A stretch of DNA of 64,000 bases, taken from contig NZ_PNMA01000001.1 of assembly GCF_013823385.1 (NCBI RefSeq), forward strand, positions 62,001 to 126,000, in the 5' to 3' direction. Positions 42,203 to 51,338 of this stretch are shown here, piece by piece (the first letter of the stretch is position 1; the number at the start of each line of letters is the position of its first letter). The DNA is from Hyphomonas sp. Lineage in GTDB: Bacteria; Pseudomonadota; Alphaproteobacteria; Caulobacterales; Hyphomonadaceae. The translations under genes were made by a program, and so were the position numbers. The notes under the pieces are model-generated. The model was given only the letters and a program-made list of their open reading frames with translations. It had not been told where the DNA came from and made no database searches.

Positions 42203-42868
42203 TCAGCCTGCCGGCCGTTCCTGCGGCAACTGGCTGGCGGCATGCCGGATGAACTTTTCCAGTTTTTCGGCGCTCTCAGCGCCCTGAACGGCCACGCGCC
42301 GGTTGGCGATATAGGTCGGGACGCCCGAGATGCCCATTTCGCGGAAAATATTGGCTTCCTGACGAGTCGCCTCGACATCGGCGCCAGTTTTGAGGAGGTC
42401 TGCGACAATATCCGGGTCCAGATCAATCGAGCGGGCGACGTCTACGAGCACATCATGGCTGCCAATGTCCCGGGCCTCGTTGAAATAGGCGCGGAATAGG
42501 GCTTCCTTGGCGGAGGCGCCCTTGCCCTGGCCCTGTGCCCAGCGGACGAGGCGGTGCGCGTCGAAGCTGTTGGGGCGGTGCGTAATGGCATCGAACCGGT
42601 AGGGGATGTCCTCGGCATTGCCATAGTCGATGAGCGCCTGGCGCATCATCGCCATGCGTTCCTTCCCCTCAGGCGAGGAAACGCGGCTGCCCATATATTC
42701 CTTGTAGTTTACGCCCTCTGCCGGAATGGTCGGGTCAAGTTCATAGGGGCGGAACAGCAGCTGGACTTTGACATCCGGCGTGCGCGCGATGGCCGCCTCG
42801 ATGCGGCGCAAGCCCAGCCAGCACCAGGGGCAGACAAGGTCTGATACCATTTCGATGGCGACAGTCAT
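42203..42868 (-). CDS. DsbA-family oxidoreductase (FrnE-like)
   Basis: 221 residues. Thioredoxin fold with helical insertion; active-site CPWC at Cys13-Cys16 (SDLVCPWCWLGLRRIE), cis-Pro region GISGVPTYIANRR near the C-terminus. No signal peptide, so it is cytoplasmic. FrnE-like proteins are disulfide isomerases/oxidoreductases, some linked to oxidative stress or polyketide pathways. Probably co-transcribed with the enoyl-CoA hydratase 6 bases downstream. Confidence 0.9.
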   Translation of the reverse strand: MTVAIEMVSDLVCPWCWLGLRRIEAAIARTPDVKVQLLFRPYELDPTIPAEGVNYKEYMGSRVSSPEGKERMAMMRQALIDYGNAEDIPYRFDAITHRPNSFDAHRLVRWAQGQGKGASAKEALFRAYFNEARDIGSHDVLVDVARSIDLDPDIVADLLKTGADVEATRQEANIFREMGISGVPTYIANRRVAVQGAESAEKLEKFIRHAASQLPQERPAG

Positions 42869-42924
42869 GGGCGGGCTCCTTCTGGCGGCGGGCTGGAAGG
42901 ACTATAGCGCAGGATCTGGCCGCG

Positions 42925-44064
42925 TCACTGCTGGGGTGCGGGCGGGGTGGTGTCACCGCGTTTCTCCGCCTCTGCGGCGAGGGCGCGTTCAAGGTCACTG
43001 GCCAGCCAGGTATAGGGATGGCGGGGTACAGAGGCCTGCCGGGGCTTGAGGCCGAACGGCATGTCGATTCCTGGAGGCACGGTCTCATGATCGGCATAGA
43101 TCCGGCTGCCGGAGCCCTGAGGGACCATGGCGGCGATCAGGAAGCCGATGGCGACGATGCTGCCTGCCTGCACATTGGCCTTGAACATGGCGAGAGCCTT
43201 CTCTTCGCCCTTGGTCTTCAGCGTCATGGCCTGCCAGGCGCCATGGGCGAGGAAGGCGAGCGCCGTGACCGCGCCAAGGCGGCCGGCGCCCTGCGCATAG
43301 GCGGCCAGCGCGATCAGGGCTGCGGCGCCCAGATGAAAGCCGAAGGAGATCAGAACGGCCTGCCGGCCAAAGAGGCGCGCGGTGGAGCGCACGCCGATCA
43401 GGGCGTCGTCCTCCCGGTCCTGCAGGGCGTAGATGGTGTCATACGCGATCGTCCACAGGACGAGGCCGAAATAGAGGAGGTAGGTGGGCCCGGTAATGAC
43501 GCTGGCGGTGGCCGCGCCGACGAGGACGCCCCAGTTGAATGTGAGGCCCAGCCAGGCCTGCGGCCACCAGGTGACGCGCTTGGTATAGGGGTAGATCGCC
43601 ACCAGCGGCAGGGCCAGCAGGGCGGTGATCTTCGCGTCCCAGGGCAAAGCGAGCCAGACCAGAAAGCCGATGCCGAGCTGCGCCAGCAGGAAGAGGTAAG
43701 CCTGCTTCATCGAAACCGCGCCGGACGGGATGGGCCGGGCGGCCGTGCGGGCGACCTTGGCGTCGAAATCCTTGTCGGTGATGTCGTTCCAGGTACAGCC
43801 CGCGCCGCGCATGACCACCGCGCCGATCAGGAAGAGGAGGATCCAGAGGAGATCGATCGAATAAAGTCCGGTCGTCAGGCGGGCGAAGCCGAGCCCCATC
43901 ACGCAGGGCAGGAAGAGCAGCCAGACGCCCACCGGCCGGTCGAGCCGGGCGAGCATGGCGTAGGGCTGCCAGGCACGGGGTAGGCGCGCGAGCCAGCCGG
44001 GCAGGGCGGAATCGGCAGGGACGGCGAAATTCCCGGGGTTTTCAGGTGTTTGAGGCGTGGTCAT
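42925..44064 (-). CDS. ubiA: 4-hydroxybenzoate octaprenyltransferase
   Basis: 379 residues, longer than the roughly 290-residue E. coli enzyme. UbiA prenylates 4-hydroxybenzoate in ubiquinone synthesis at the inner membrane. Both Asp-rich motifs are present: NDITDKDFDAKVART (93-107) and YDTIYALQDREDDALIG. RPIPSGAVS follows the first. About eight membrane segments. The N-terminal 40 and the C-terminal about 65 residues (GIDMPFGLKPRQASVP...LERALAAEAEKRG) are extra soluble extensions, the latter ending Pro-rich. It is divergent from rsmE, the usual neighbour in alphaproteobacteria. Confidence 0.94.
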   Translation of the reverse strand: MTTPQTPENPGNFAVPADSALPGWLARLPRAWQPYAMLARLDRPVGVWLLFLPCVMGLGFARLTTGLYSIDLLWILLFLIGAVVMRGAGCTWNDITDKDFDAKVARTAARPIPSGAVSMKQAYLFLLAQLGIGFLVWLALPWDAKITALLALPLVAIYPYTKRVTWWPQAWLGLTFNWGVLVGAATASVITGPTYLLYFGLVLWTIAYDTIYALQDREDDALIGVRSTARLFGRQAVLISFGFHLGAAALIALAAYAQGAGRLGAVTALAFLAHGAWQAMTLKTKGEEKALAMFKANVQAGSIVAIGFLIAAMVPQGSGSRIYADHETVPPGIDMPFGLKPRQASVPRHPYTWLASDLERALAAEAEKRGDTTPPAPQQ

Positions 44065-44181
44065 CAGGAAGGGATATAATCGATCCGGAGAGCCCTCGCA
44101 CGGGTTGTGATTTCAAAACCACAGGAAGTTGCGCAAAGGCCACACCTTAACAGGGGCCATCGAGCAGCCTATAGCGCGGGG

Positions 44182-44961
44182 ATGGCTACGATTCCCCGCC
44201 TTTATGTGGATGCGCCGCTGGTGGAAGCTGGCGCAGTTGCACTGGATGACGAACAGTCGAACTACCTGCTGCGGGTTCTGCGGCTGGAGGACGGCGCGCG
44301 GGTGCGCCTCTTCAACGGGCGTGACGGGGAGTGGCAGTGCGCGGTCAAAAAGGTGTCCGCCAAGCGCGCGGAAGTGACACCTTTGGGACAAATCCGGACA
44401 CAACCGGACACATCGGGACAAATCCGGACACTTCTGACCCTCCTGTTCGCGCCGGTGAAGAAGGACCAGACCGACCTCCTCCTTGAGAAGGCGACCGAGC
44501 TCGGCGCGGCCAAGATCCGCCCCGTGTTGACCGAGCGGACCCAGACGCGGACCGTGCGCGCTGACCGGTTCCGCAAGATCGCGCTGGAAGCGGCCGAGCA
44601 GACGGAGCGGCTGGACCTGCCGGAGATCCTCGACCTGGCGAGCCTCGACGCGGCGCTGGACGCGCTGGAGCCGGGCACGGCGGTGATCTTCTGCGATGAG
44701 GCGGGCGATGAGGCCGAGGCCCCCTGGGGCGGGCAGGCGGGCCGGGCGCGGCCGATGCTGGAGGTGCTGGCGGGGCTGAAAGGCCGGCCTGCGGCGATCC
44801 TGACGGGGCCGGAGGGCGGCTTCACCCCGGCCGAGCGGGCCTTCCTGCGCGGCCGGGCGGAGACGTATCCGGTGAGCCTCGGGCCACGCATCCTGCGGGC
44901 GGAAACGGCGGCGATTTCGGCGATGACGCTGTGGCAGGCGGTGTGCGGGGATTGGGAATAA
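44182..44961 (+). CDS. rsmE: 16S rRNA m3U1498 methyltransferase with an in-frame repeat insertion
   Basis: 259 residues from ATG 44182. N-terminal PUA-like domain (RLYVDAPLVEAGAVALDDE, YLLRVLRLEDGARVRLFNG) and C-terminal SPOUT methyltransferase with the SAM knot (LTGPEGGFTPAERAF, SLGPRILRAETAAISAM). RsmE methylates U1498 of 16S rRNA. Between the domains, before LLFAPVKKDQTDLLLEKATELG, homologues have a short strand and linker; here residues about 67-83 (LGQIRTQPDTSGQIRT) are encoded by a five-unit TGTCC-family repeat. The linker is a tolerant position, so the enzyme is probably active. gshA follows. Confidence 0.93.
   Translation: MATIPRLYVDAPLVEAGAVALDDEQSNYLLRVLRLEDGARVRLFNGRDGEWQCAVKKVSAKRAEVTPLGQIRTQPDTSGQIRTLLTLLFAPVKKDQTDLLLEKATELGAAKIRPVLTERTQTRTVRADRFRKIALEAAEQTERLDLPEILDLASLDAALDALEPGTAVIFCDEAGDEAEAPWGGQAGRARPMLEVLAGLKGRPAAILTGPEGGFTPAERAFLRGRAETYPVSLGPRILRAETAAISAMTLWQAVCGDWE
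44381..44430 (-). repeat. decanucleotide repeat array C (TGTCC family), inside rsmE
   Basis: Read on the minus strand, five exact 10-base units: TGTCCGGATT, TGTCCCGATG, TGTCCGGTTG, TGTCCGGATT, TGTCCCAAAG. The core TGTCCGGATTTGTCC occurs here twice overlapping unit borders (units 1-2 and 4-5). As in array A, the coding strand is the GGACA strand and the peptide contains PDTSGQIRT. Confidence 0.85.
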
Positions 44962-45058
44962 TGACGCCGCCGTTCAAGAATTTGCATTGCCCCGTTGGCG
45001 TTGCCCCATTTCGGCCTTATCTCCCCAGCCGGACAAACTGTTTCAGGAGAGCGCCGCG

Positions 45059-46435
45059 ATGACCACGCCAACGAGCGACATCGACGAAGCCTCGCCGCGT
45101 ATCTCCGGCAAGCACGAACTGGTCGAATATCTGGAAGGCGGCTCCAAGCCTCGCAGCGACTGGGCCATCGGCACCGAACACGAGAAGTTCGGCTTCATCT
45201 GGGACGGCCTGAAACCGCTGCCCTATGAGGGGCCGGCGTCCATTCTGGCGATGCTGGAAGGGCTGCGCGACCGGTTTGGCTGGGAGCCGATCCTGGAGGG
45301 CGGATACCTGATCGGCCTGAAGAAGGACGGCGCCAGCGTCAGCCTGGAGCCGGGCGGGCAGTTTGAGCTGTCCGGCGCGCCGCTGAAATCGATCCATGAG
45401 ACATGTGTGGAGGTGGGCCGCCACCTGAAGGAAGTGCGCGACATTGCCGAGCCGCTGGGCATCGGCTTCATCGGCCTTGGCGCAAGCCCGATCTGGAGCC
45501 TGGCGGAGACGCCTGTGATGCCCAAGGGTCGCTACAAGATCATGACCGCCTATATGGACAAGGTGGGGCGCCTTGGCCGGCAGATGATGTTCCGCACCTC
45601 GACCGTGCAGGCCAATCTCGATTTCGGCTCGGAAGCCGACATGGCGCAGAAGTTCCGCGTGTCGCTGGCGCTGCAGCCGCTGGGCACGGCGCTGTTTGCC
45701 AACTCGCCCTTCCTGGAGGGGCGGCCGAACGGCTTCCTCTCCTATCGCTCGCATATCTGGACCGACCTTGATCCGGACCGGACGGGCATGCTGCCCTTCG
45801 TGTTCGAGGACGGCTTCGGCTTTGAGCGCTATGTGGATTATGCGCTGGATGTGCCGATGTATTTCGTGCGCCGGGGGGGCAAGTATCTGGATGCCTCGGG
45901 GCTCAGCTTCCGCGACTTTCTTGAGGGCAAGCTGCCGATCCTGCCGGGCGAAAAGCCGGCGATGGACGATTTTGCCGACCACCTTTCCACGATCTTCCCC
46001 GAAGTGCGCCTGAAGCGTTTTCTGGAGATGCGCGGTTCTGATTCCGGGCCGTGGGACCGGCTGTGCGCGTTCTCGGCTTTCTGGACGGGGCTGTTCTATT
46101 CGCAATCCTCGCTGGATGCGGCCTGGGATCTGGTCAAGGGCTGGAGCATGGCGGAGCGCGAGGCGATGCGCCAGTCGGTCCGCACGCTGGGCCTGAAGAC
46201 GCCGATCCCCGGCGGGCGGACGATGCAGGACCTTGCCAAGGACGTTCTGGAGATCAGCCGGGCGGGCCTCAAAGGGCGCGTGCTGTCAGCCGCAGGCGAT
46301 GATGAGACGGGCTTCCTGGGCGGGCTCGACGAGATTGCCGCGTCCGGTATCACCCCCGCCGAGCGCCTGCTGCAACGCTATTACGGGCCGTGGAACCGCG
46401 ACGTGCGCAAGGTGTTTGCCGAAGAGGCGTATTGA
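45059..46435 (+). CDS. gshA: glutamate-cysteine ligase (plant/alphaproteobacterial type)
   Basis: 458 residues from ATG 45059, with AGGAGA 8 bases upstream. The enzyme joins L-glutamate and L-cysteine, the first step of glutathione synthesis. GCS2-type blocks are clear: DWAIGTEHEKFGF, EPGGQFELSGAPLKSIHETC, GLGASPIWSLAETPVMPKGRY, MFRTSTVQANLDFGSEADM, and WDRLCAFSAFWTGLFYSQ. The conserved Cys pair of redox-controlled plant enzymes cannot be judged here. Follows rsmE, a common order. Confidence 0.96.
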   Translation: MTTPTSDIDEASPRISGKHELVEYLEGGSKPRSDWAIGTEHEKFGFIWDGLKPLPYEGPASILAMLEGLRDRFGWEPILEGGYLIGLKKDGASVSLEPGGQFELSGAPLKSIHETCVEVGRHLKEVRDIAEPLGIGFIGLGASPIWSLAETPVMPKGRYKIMTAYMDKVGRLGRQMMFRTSTVQANLDFGSEADMAQKFRVSLALQPLGTALFANSPFLEGRPNGFLSYRSHIWTDLDPDRTGMLPFVFEDGFGFERYVDYALDVPMYFVRRGGKYLDASGLSFRDFLEGKLPILPGEKPAMDDFADHLSTIFPEVRLKRFLEMRGSDSGPWDRLCAFSAFWTGLFYSQSSLDAAWDLVKGWSMAEREAMRQSVRTLGLKTPIPGGRTMQDLAKDVLEISRAGLKGRVLSAAGDDETGFLGGLDEIAASGITPAERLLQRYYGPWNRDVRKVFAEEAY

Positions 46436-46474
46436 GGCTGGCGCGCGCCGGGGGCGACCGCTAGCCTCTGGCGC

Positions 46475-47149
46475 ATGTGTGGCCGATTTTTCCGTGAAGG
46501 GGTGAGCTGGGGCGAGTATTACGCCTGGCTGAGCATCATGCCGGTGGAAGGCGTGGAGCCTCCCGAGGCGAACTGGAACATCGCGCCGACGACGATCCAG
46601 CCGATTGTGCGCCTGACCCATGACAGGTCTGCCCGGGAGATGGCGCCGATGCGCTGGGGGCTGGTGCCGAGCTGGTGGAACAAGCCGTTGAAAGAGTGGC
46701 GCGCGATCAGCATCAATGCGCGGGCCGAAGAGGTGGCGGAGAAGCCGACATTCCGGGGTGCCTACCGGCACAAGCGCTGCCTCGTTCCGGTGTCGGGCTA
46801 TTATGAATGGTCGGTGCAGGGGAAGACGAAGACGCCCTTTGCCTTCCGCCTGCGCAACCGGCGCAATTTCTGCCTGGCGGGGCTGTGGGATGCCGCGCTG
46901 ATCGACGGCTCCGAGATCCAGAGCTTCACGATCCTGACGACCAGGCCGAACGACTTCACAGCCGGTATCCATGACCGGATGCCGGTGATCCTGCGGCCGG
47001 AGGATTATGACCGCTGGCTCGACCCGGCTTCGGGGGACCCTTCCGGCCTGTTCGAGCCCTTTCCCAACGAGGATATGGATGCCTGGCCCATCGGCCCGGC
47101 GGTGGGCAAGGTGAGCAATAATTACCCCGGATTGCTGGACGAGGTGTAA
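46475..47149 (+). CDS. SRAP domain protein (YedK/HMCES family)
   Basis: 224 residues. SRAP proteins crosslink to abasic sites in single-stranded DNA through the N-terminal Cys2 and protect them. The catalytic Cys (MCGRF), the Asn of SINARAEEV, the Glu of GYYEW and the His of GIHDRMPVIL are all present. Removal of Met1 to expose Cys2 is required. Length is that of E. coli YedK (222). A single gene downstream of gshA; no SOS box was sought beyond visual inspection and none stood out. Confidence 0.94.
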   Translation: MCGRFFREGVSWGEYYAWLSIMPVEGVEPPEANWNIAPTTIQPIVRLTHDRSAREMAPMRWGLVPSWWNKPLKEWRAISINARAEEVAEKPTFRGAYRHKRCLVPVSGYYEWSVQGKTKTPFAFRLRNRRNFCLAGLWDAALIDGSEIQSFTILTTRPNDFTAGIHDRMPVILRPEDYDRWLDPASGDPSGLFEPFPNEDMDAWPIGPAVGKVSNNYPGLLDEV

Positions 47150-47282
47150 GCGGCGACCGCATCTCTTTGTCCTAACGGCAGAAACTGCCTTGAGCGGCGG
47201 GGCGGGGCATGGTCAAACCTTCGACACATTTCGGCCCGCGACCGCGCGCCGGCAAAAGTTCAGCGCGCTGGGGAGCCCTTAC

Positions 47283-49157
47283 ATGCTGATTATTGTCCTC
47301 GGGATCGTGATTACGCTCGCGACCTGCTTTCCTGTGTTCAACCAGATGCGCAAACACCCCAAAGGGTTGCACATCCTGTTCTTCGCAGAGATGTGGGAGC
47401 GCTTTTCCTATTACGGGATGCGGGCGCTGCTGATCTTCTATCTGACGCAGCACTTCCTGTTCGATGATCGCACGGCGCAGGCCCAGTATGGCTCCTACAC
47501 GGCGCTGGTCTATCTGTTGCCGCTGCTGGGCGGGTTCCTGGCGGACAAGTATCTGGGCAACCGCAAGGCCATTGCCTTTGGCGCGCTGCTGCTGGTGGCG
47601 GGCCACCTGACGATGGGTCTGCACGGGCCGGAAGCCAGGCAGCATATCGATCTGGATGGCGCGCGCTATGAGCTGGTGGTCGAAGGCCGGGGCGGCGGGC
47701 GTCAGGTGTTCGTCGACACCGGCACGCAGCGCTGCCTGTTTGGCGCCGCGCCGGCAGACGGTGCGTGTACGGCCAATGTGACGCCGGAGGGCGGCCTTGC
47801 CTTCAGCGGTCTTGAGGCGGGCTCGCCCCTGCCGCAGGTGATCCCGGACATCACCTCGAAGCTCTCCGAACCGGAGCGCAGCAGCCTCTTCACCAACATC
47901 CTCTTCCTGGCGCTCTCGCTGATCGTGATGGGCGTGGGCTATCTCAAGGCGTCGATCTCCTCGATCGTCGGCCAGCTATATGAAGAGAATGATGTGCGCC
48001 GCGATGCGGGGTTCACACTCTACTATTACGGTATCAACCTCGGTGGTTTCTGGGCCGCGATCCTGTGCGGCTATCTTGGCCAGACGGTTGGCTGGTGGGC
48101 GGGCTTTGGCCTGGCGGCCATCGGCATGGCACTTGGCTGGCTGGTGTTTGCGCGCCGCCGCCTCCTGTTCTGGACGCCGGGCGAGCCGCAGCTGCCGGAC
48201 GCTGCCGGCGCGCCGCCGGAACCTGAGAAGCTGAAGAAGAAGGTGCTGGGTCCGATCAATCTGGAATGGGCGCTCTATCTGATCGCCATTCCGGGCGTGG
48301 CAGTCATCTGGTACCTGATCCAGAGCCCGCAATATACCTTCTGGACACTGATGGTCGGGCTTCTGCTGTTCGGTGGCTACATAACCTATTACATGGTGCG
48401 CAACTGCACCTGGAAGGAAAGCCAGCAGCTGATCCTGGCCCTGTTCCTGATCTTCATGTCGGTGGTCTTCTGGTCGCTGTTCGAACAGGCCGGGTCTTCG
48501 CTGAACCAGTTTGCCGAGCGCAACACGCAGCTGCCCCATGATGGCTTCATGACCGTGACCGCGGCGCAGACGCAGAGCTTCAACTCCGGCTTCATCCTGC
48601 TGTTTGCGCCGGCCTTTGCTGCCCTCTGGGCGTGGCTGGGCGCGCGGCAGCTGGACCCCAACACGCCGCTCAAATTTGCGCTCGCGCTGGTGCAGGTCGG
48701 GCTTGGCTTCTGGGTGCTGGTCTGGGGCGTGAACTTCGCCGATGACAGCTACCGCGTGCCGCTGATCTTCCTGACGCTGGCCTATCTGCTGCACACCACG
48801 GGCGAGCTTTGCCTCTCGCCGGTGGGGCTGTCGATGGTGACCAAGCTGTCGCCCGGCGCGATCGTCAGCTTCATGATGGCGGGCTGGTTCCTGTCTTCGG
48901 CCTTCTCGCAATATGTGGCGGGCGTGATTGCCCAGTTCACGGCGAGCGATACGGTAGCCGGGCAGGTGCTCGATCCGGCGCGGGCGCTGGCAACGTACAA
49001 GGACGTGTTCTGGAGCCTCGGCGTTGTGGCGATCATCCTGGGCGTGCTGCTTGGCGCGGTCAGCTTCTTCCTGAAGTATCTGGGCCATGGCAAGGCAGGA
49101 CGCCTCGGCGCACGCGAAATGATCGACGCCGAAGCGGCCCGGAAGATGACGGAATAA
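47283..49157 (+). CDS. POT/PTR-family proton-dependent oligopeptide transporter
   Basis: 624 residues from ATG 47283, with GGGGAG 7 bases upstream; a longer frame starts at TTG 47190. About 12-14 membrane helices. The PTR2 signature FAEMWERFSYYGMRALLIFY is complete, including the ExxERFxYYG core, and DVRRDAGFTLYYYGINLGGF is the second signature. A periplasmic insertion with DTGTQRCLFGAAPADGACTA (two Cys) between helices 3 and 4 is larger than in E. coli POTs, as seen in other proteobacterial homologues. It imports di-/tripeptides with protons. Confidence 0.93.
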   Translation: MLIIVLGIVITLATCFPVFNQMRKHPKGLHILFFAEMWERFSYYGMRALLIFYLTQHFLFDDRTAQAQYGSYTALVYLLPLLGGFLADKYLGNRKAIAFGALLLVAGHLTMGLHGPEARQHIDLDGARYELVVEGRGGGRQVFVDTGTQRCLFGAAPADGACTANVTPEGGLAFSGLEAGSPLPQVIPDITSKLSEPERSSLFTNILFLALSLIVMGVGYLKASISSIVGQLYEENDVRRDAGFTLYYYGINLGGFWAAILCGYLGQTVGWWAGFGLAAIGMALGWLVFARRRLLFWTPGEPQLPDAAGAPPEPEKLKKKVLGPINLEWALYLIAIPGVAVIWYLIQSPQYTFWTLMVGLLLFGGYITYYMVRNCTWKESQQLILALFLIFMSVVFWSLFEQAGSSLNQFAERNTQLPHDGFMTVTAAQTQSFNSGFILLFAPAFAALWAWLGARQLDPNTPLKFALALVQVGLGFWVLVWGVNFADDSYRVPLIFLTLAYLLHTTGELCLSPVGLSMVTKLSPGAIVSFMMAGWFLSSAFSQYVAGVIAQFTASDTVAGQVLDPARALATYKDVFWSLGVVAIILGVLLGAVSFFLKYLGHGKAGRLGAREMIDAEAARKMTE

Positions 49158-49180
49158 TCCGCAGGCTTACCAACAAAAGA

Positions 49181-49211
49181 AACGGGGCGCTCCGGTGGGG
49201 CGCCCCGTTTT
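49181..49211. terminator. intrinsic terminator between the POT transporter and the MscS channel
   Basis: AACGGGGCGC / GCGCCCCGTT is a 10-bp stem with a 9-base loop, followed by TTTT; A-rich bases (AACAAAAGAAA) precede it. It is placed 23 bases after the POT stop and 5 bases before the end of the converging mscS-type gene, so it can serve both. Confidence 0.85.
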
Positions 49212-49216
49212 GCGTT

Positions 49217-50500
49217 TCAGCTGTTGTCGCCCAATTCGCTGTCGGATGAGGCTTCGGCGCTGGTGGAACCCTGCCCGCCGGATTGGCGGCTGGCCGGTGG
49301 GGGCAGGCGCGGGGCGGGCCCCCGGCCTTCGGGCGGCGCCATGATTTCCGGCGGGTCGGGCTGGTTGAGATAGACCGTCTGGCTCGGGAAGGCGAAGGCG
49401 GCGCCATTGCGCTCGATGATGTCCATCACGGCATAGGCGAAATCTTCCTTCACCTTCAGCCACTCGCCCCAATTGGTGGTTTTGGTGAAGGTGTAGATCA
49501 GGAAGTCGATGGAGCTGGCGTTAAACTTGTCGACGCGCACGAAGAGGGCGACTTCCGGCGGCTTGGCGATGCGGTCGTCATTCATCAGCCAGTCTTCGAT
49601 TTCCTGGCGGATGGCTCTGAGCTGGTCCACCGTGGTGGAGTATTCCACGCCCACGGCCCAGGTGATGCGGCGGTGTGTCATGCGCGTGAAGTTGGTGACG
49701 GCGGCGTCGGCGAGCTTTGAGTTGGGCACATAGACCGGGCTCTGATCAAACCGGCGGACCAGCGTGGAGCGGAAATTGATCTGTACGACCGTGCCTTCGA
49801 CCACACCGTCCACCAGAATCCATTCGCCGGGCACGAAGCGCTTCTCGCCGATGATAAGCAGGCCGGAAATCAGATTGCGGAAGAGATCCTGCGCGCCCAG
49901 GCCAACGGCAATGCCGAACACGCCGAGACCGGCCAGCAGAGGGGCGACCGCAATGCCCCATTGCTGGGCCACCGCGCCAAGGCCAAGCGCCACGAGGATG
50001 AATTGCAGCGCCTTGATCATCCAGTCCACAGCCGGGCCGGAGAGGGATCGTTTTACATCCCCCAGCACATATTCTAGCACCCGTGAGGCACGCGAGAGAG
50101 ACCAGAAGATCGTCAGTGTAACGATGGATTGGATAATGCGGCTGGCATAGAGTTCGACGGTGGGATCGACATCCAGAACCTGGATCGAGGCATAGATGCC
50201 GGCCACCACCGGGATGATTTTCAACGGCGTGGCGACGGCCACAACCAGCGCGTCATCAATCTTGTTGGCCGAGCCGGCAGCCCAATTGGTGATCCAGACG
50301 ACCAAAGTGCGGGCAAAAAGGCCGCGCACGATGATCACAAAGCCCATGATGAGGAACACGGTGATGATCTGGCCGAAGGTCAGCCCATAGGCGCCTTCAT
50401 TCCAGATGCTGCCGATATAGGTGGTCGCGTCGGCAGCCCAGCCAGGAGCATTGCGGCTCCACCAGCTGCCCAGTTCGTCCATCACGGGTGGAGCTGCCAT
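49217..50500 (-). CDS. MscS-family mechanosensitive ion channel
   Basis: 427 residues from ATG 50500, with GAGGA 6 bases upstream. Four to five membrane helices, the last being the pore helix (GLGVFGIAVGLGAQDLFRNLISGLL, about 215-239) with the Gly/Ala packing pattern of MscS, followed by the beta domain (VPGEWILVDGVVEGTVVQINFRSTLVRRFDQSPVYVPNS) and an alpha/beta vestibule. A C-terminal Pro/Gly/Ser-rich tail of about 50 residues ends ELGDNS. Such channels release solutes upon osmotic downshock. No partner genes. Confidence 0.93.
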   Translation of the reverse strand: MAAPPVMDELGSWWSRNAPGWAADATTYIGSIWNEGAYGLTFGQIITVFLIMGFVIIVRGLFARTLVVWITNWAAGSANKIDDALVVAVATPLKIIPVVAGIYASIQVLDVDPTVELYASRIIQSIVTLTIFWSLSRASRVLEYVLGDVKRSLSGPAVDWMIKALQFILVALGLGAVAQQWGIAVAPLLAGLGVFGIAVGLGAQDLFRNLISGLLIIGEKRFVPGEWILVDGVVEGTVVQINFRSTLVRRFDQSPVYVPNSKLADAAVTNFTRMTHRRITWAVGVEYSTTVDQLRAIRQEIEDWLMNDDRIAKPPEVALFVRVDKFNASSIDFLIYTFTKTTNWGEWLKVKEDFAYAVMDIIERNGAAFAFPSQTVYLNQPDPPEIMAPPEGRGPAPRLPPPASRQSGGQGSTSAEASSDSELGDNS

Positions 50501-50602
50501 TGTCCGTCCTCTTGCCTGGTTCGGTTTGCTGATCTGGCACCTAGGCCCCGAAGGTGACAATGTTAACCGCCGGGGCTGTATTTTTTCACTTTTTCCGGAA
50601 GT

Positions 50603-51139
50603 TCAGGCGCGCCGCCACTCGCCAGGCGCGAGAGGGCCAAGTTCCCACTCTCCGATCCGTGTGCGGATGAGGCGCAGGGTGGGGTGGCCAGCCGCCGCCG
50701 TCATGCGGCGCACCTGACGGTTGCGCCCTTCGGTGATGGTCAGTTCGATCCATGTATCGGGCACCGACTTGCGCACGCGGATGGGCGGATCGCGCGGCCA
50801 GAGGTTGTCCGGCTGCGGGACGATCTTCACGCGGGCAGGGCGGGTGCGGCCGTCTTTCAGGTCTATGCCCCGGCGGAGCGCTTCGAGGGCCTCTTCATCG
50901 GGGACACCTTCGACCTGCGCCAGATAGGTTTTCGGCATCTTGTGTCTGGGATCGGCAATCCGGGCCTGCTCGCGCCCGTCATCGGTGAGGATCAGGAGGC
51001 CCTCGCTGTCAAAGTCCAGCCGGCCGGCGGGGTAGACGCCGGGCAGGGGAATAAACGCTTTCAGCGTCGGCTTGCCGCTGCCCTCATCGGTGAACTGGCT
51101 GAGAACGCCATAGGGCTTGTTGAACAGGATCAGGGTCAT
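50603..51139 (-). CDS. rluE: 23S rRNA pseudouridine synthase (RsuA/RluE type)
   Basis: 178 residues from ATG 51139, with AAGGGG before it. There is no S4 domain, typical for RluE. The catalytic motif [19 protein letters not shown] (about 37-55) holds the nucleophile Asp in [18 protein letters not shown] and [25 protein letters not shown], the other RsuA-family motifs, are present. RluE makes pseudouridine 2457 in E. coli 23S rRNA; the target site in this species is inferred. Divergent from panD. Confidence 0.9.
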   Translation of the reverse strand: MTLILFNKPYGVLSQFTDEGSGKPTLKAFIPLPGVYPAGRLDFDSEGLLILTDDGREQARIADPRHKMPKTYLAQVEGVPDEEALEALRRGIDLKDGRTRPARVKIVPQPDNLWPRDPPIRVRKSVPDTWIELTITEGRNRQVRRMTAAAGHPTLRLIRTRIGEWELGPLAPGEWRRA

Positions 51140-51338
51140 GGCGCCCCTTTGCCCCGGGATGCGCCGTTCCGTAAAGCCCCGCGCCAGGGCCAGCCTGCCG
51201 GAAAGGTAATGTCTGCGTTTACATACCGCGCCTTTACGGCCCCTATATTGCAATGCAATAAGCCCTTGCCCCGAGATGGGGCGACCCCATATTCTCGTTG
51301 TGAGCAAAAGCGTTCACGATGTTCTGGAGGCCCGGATC

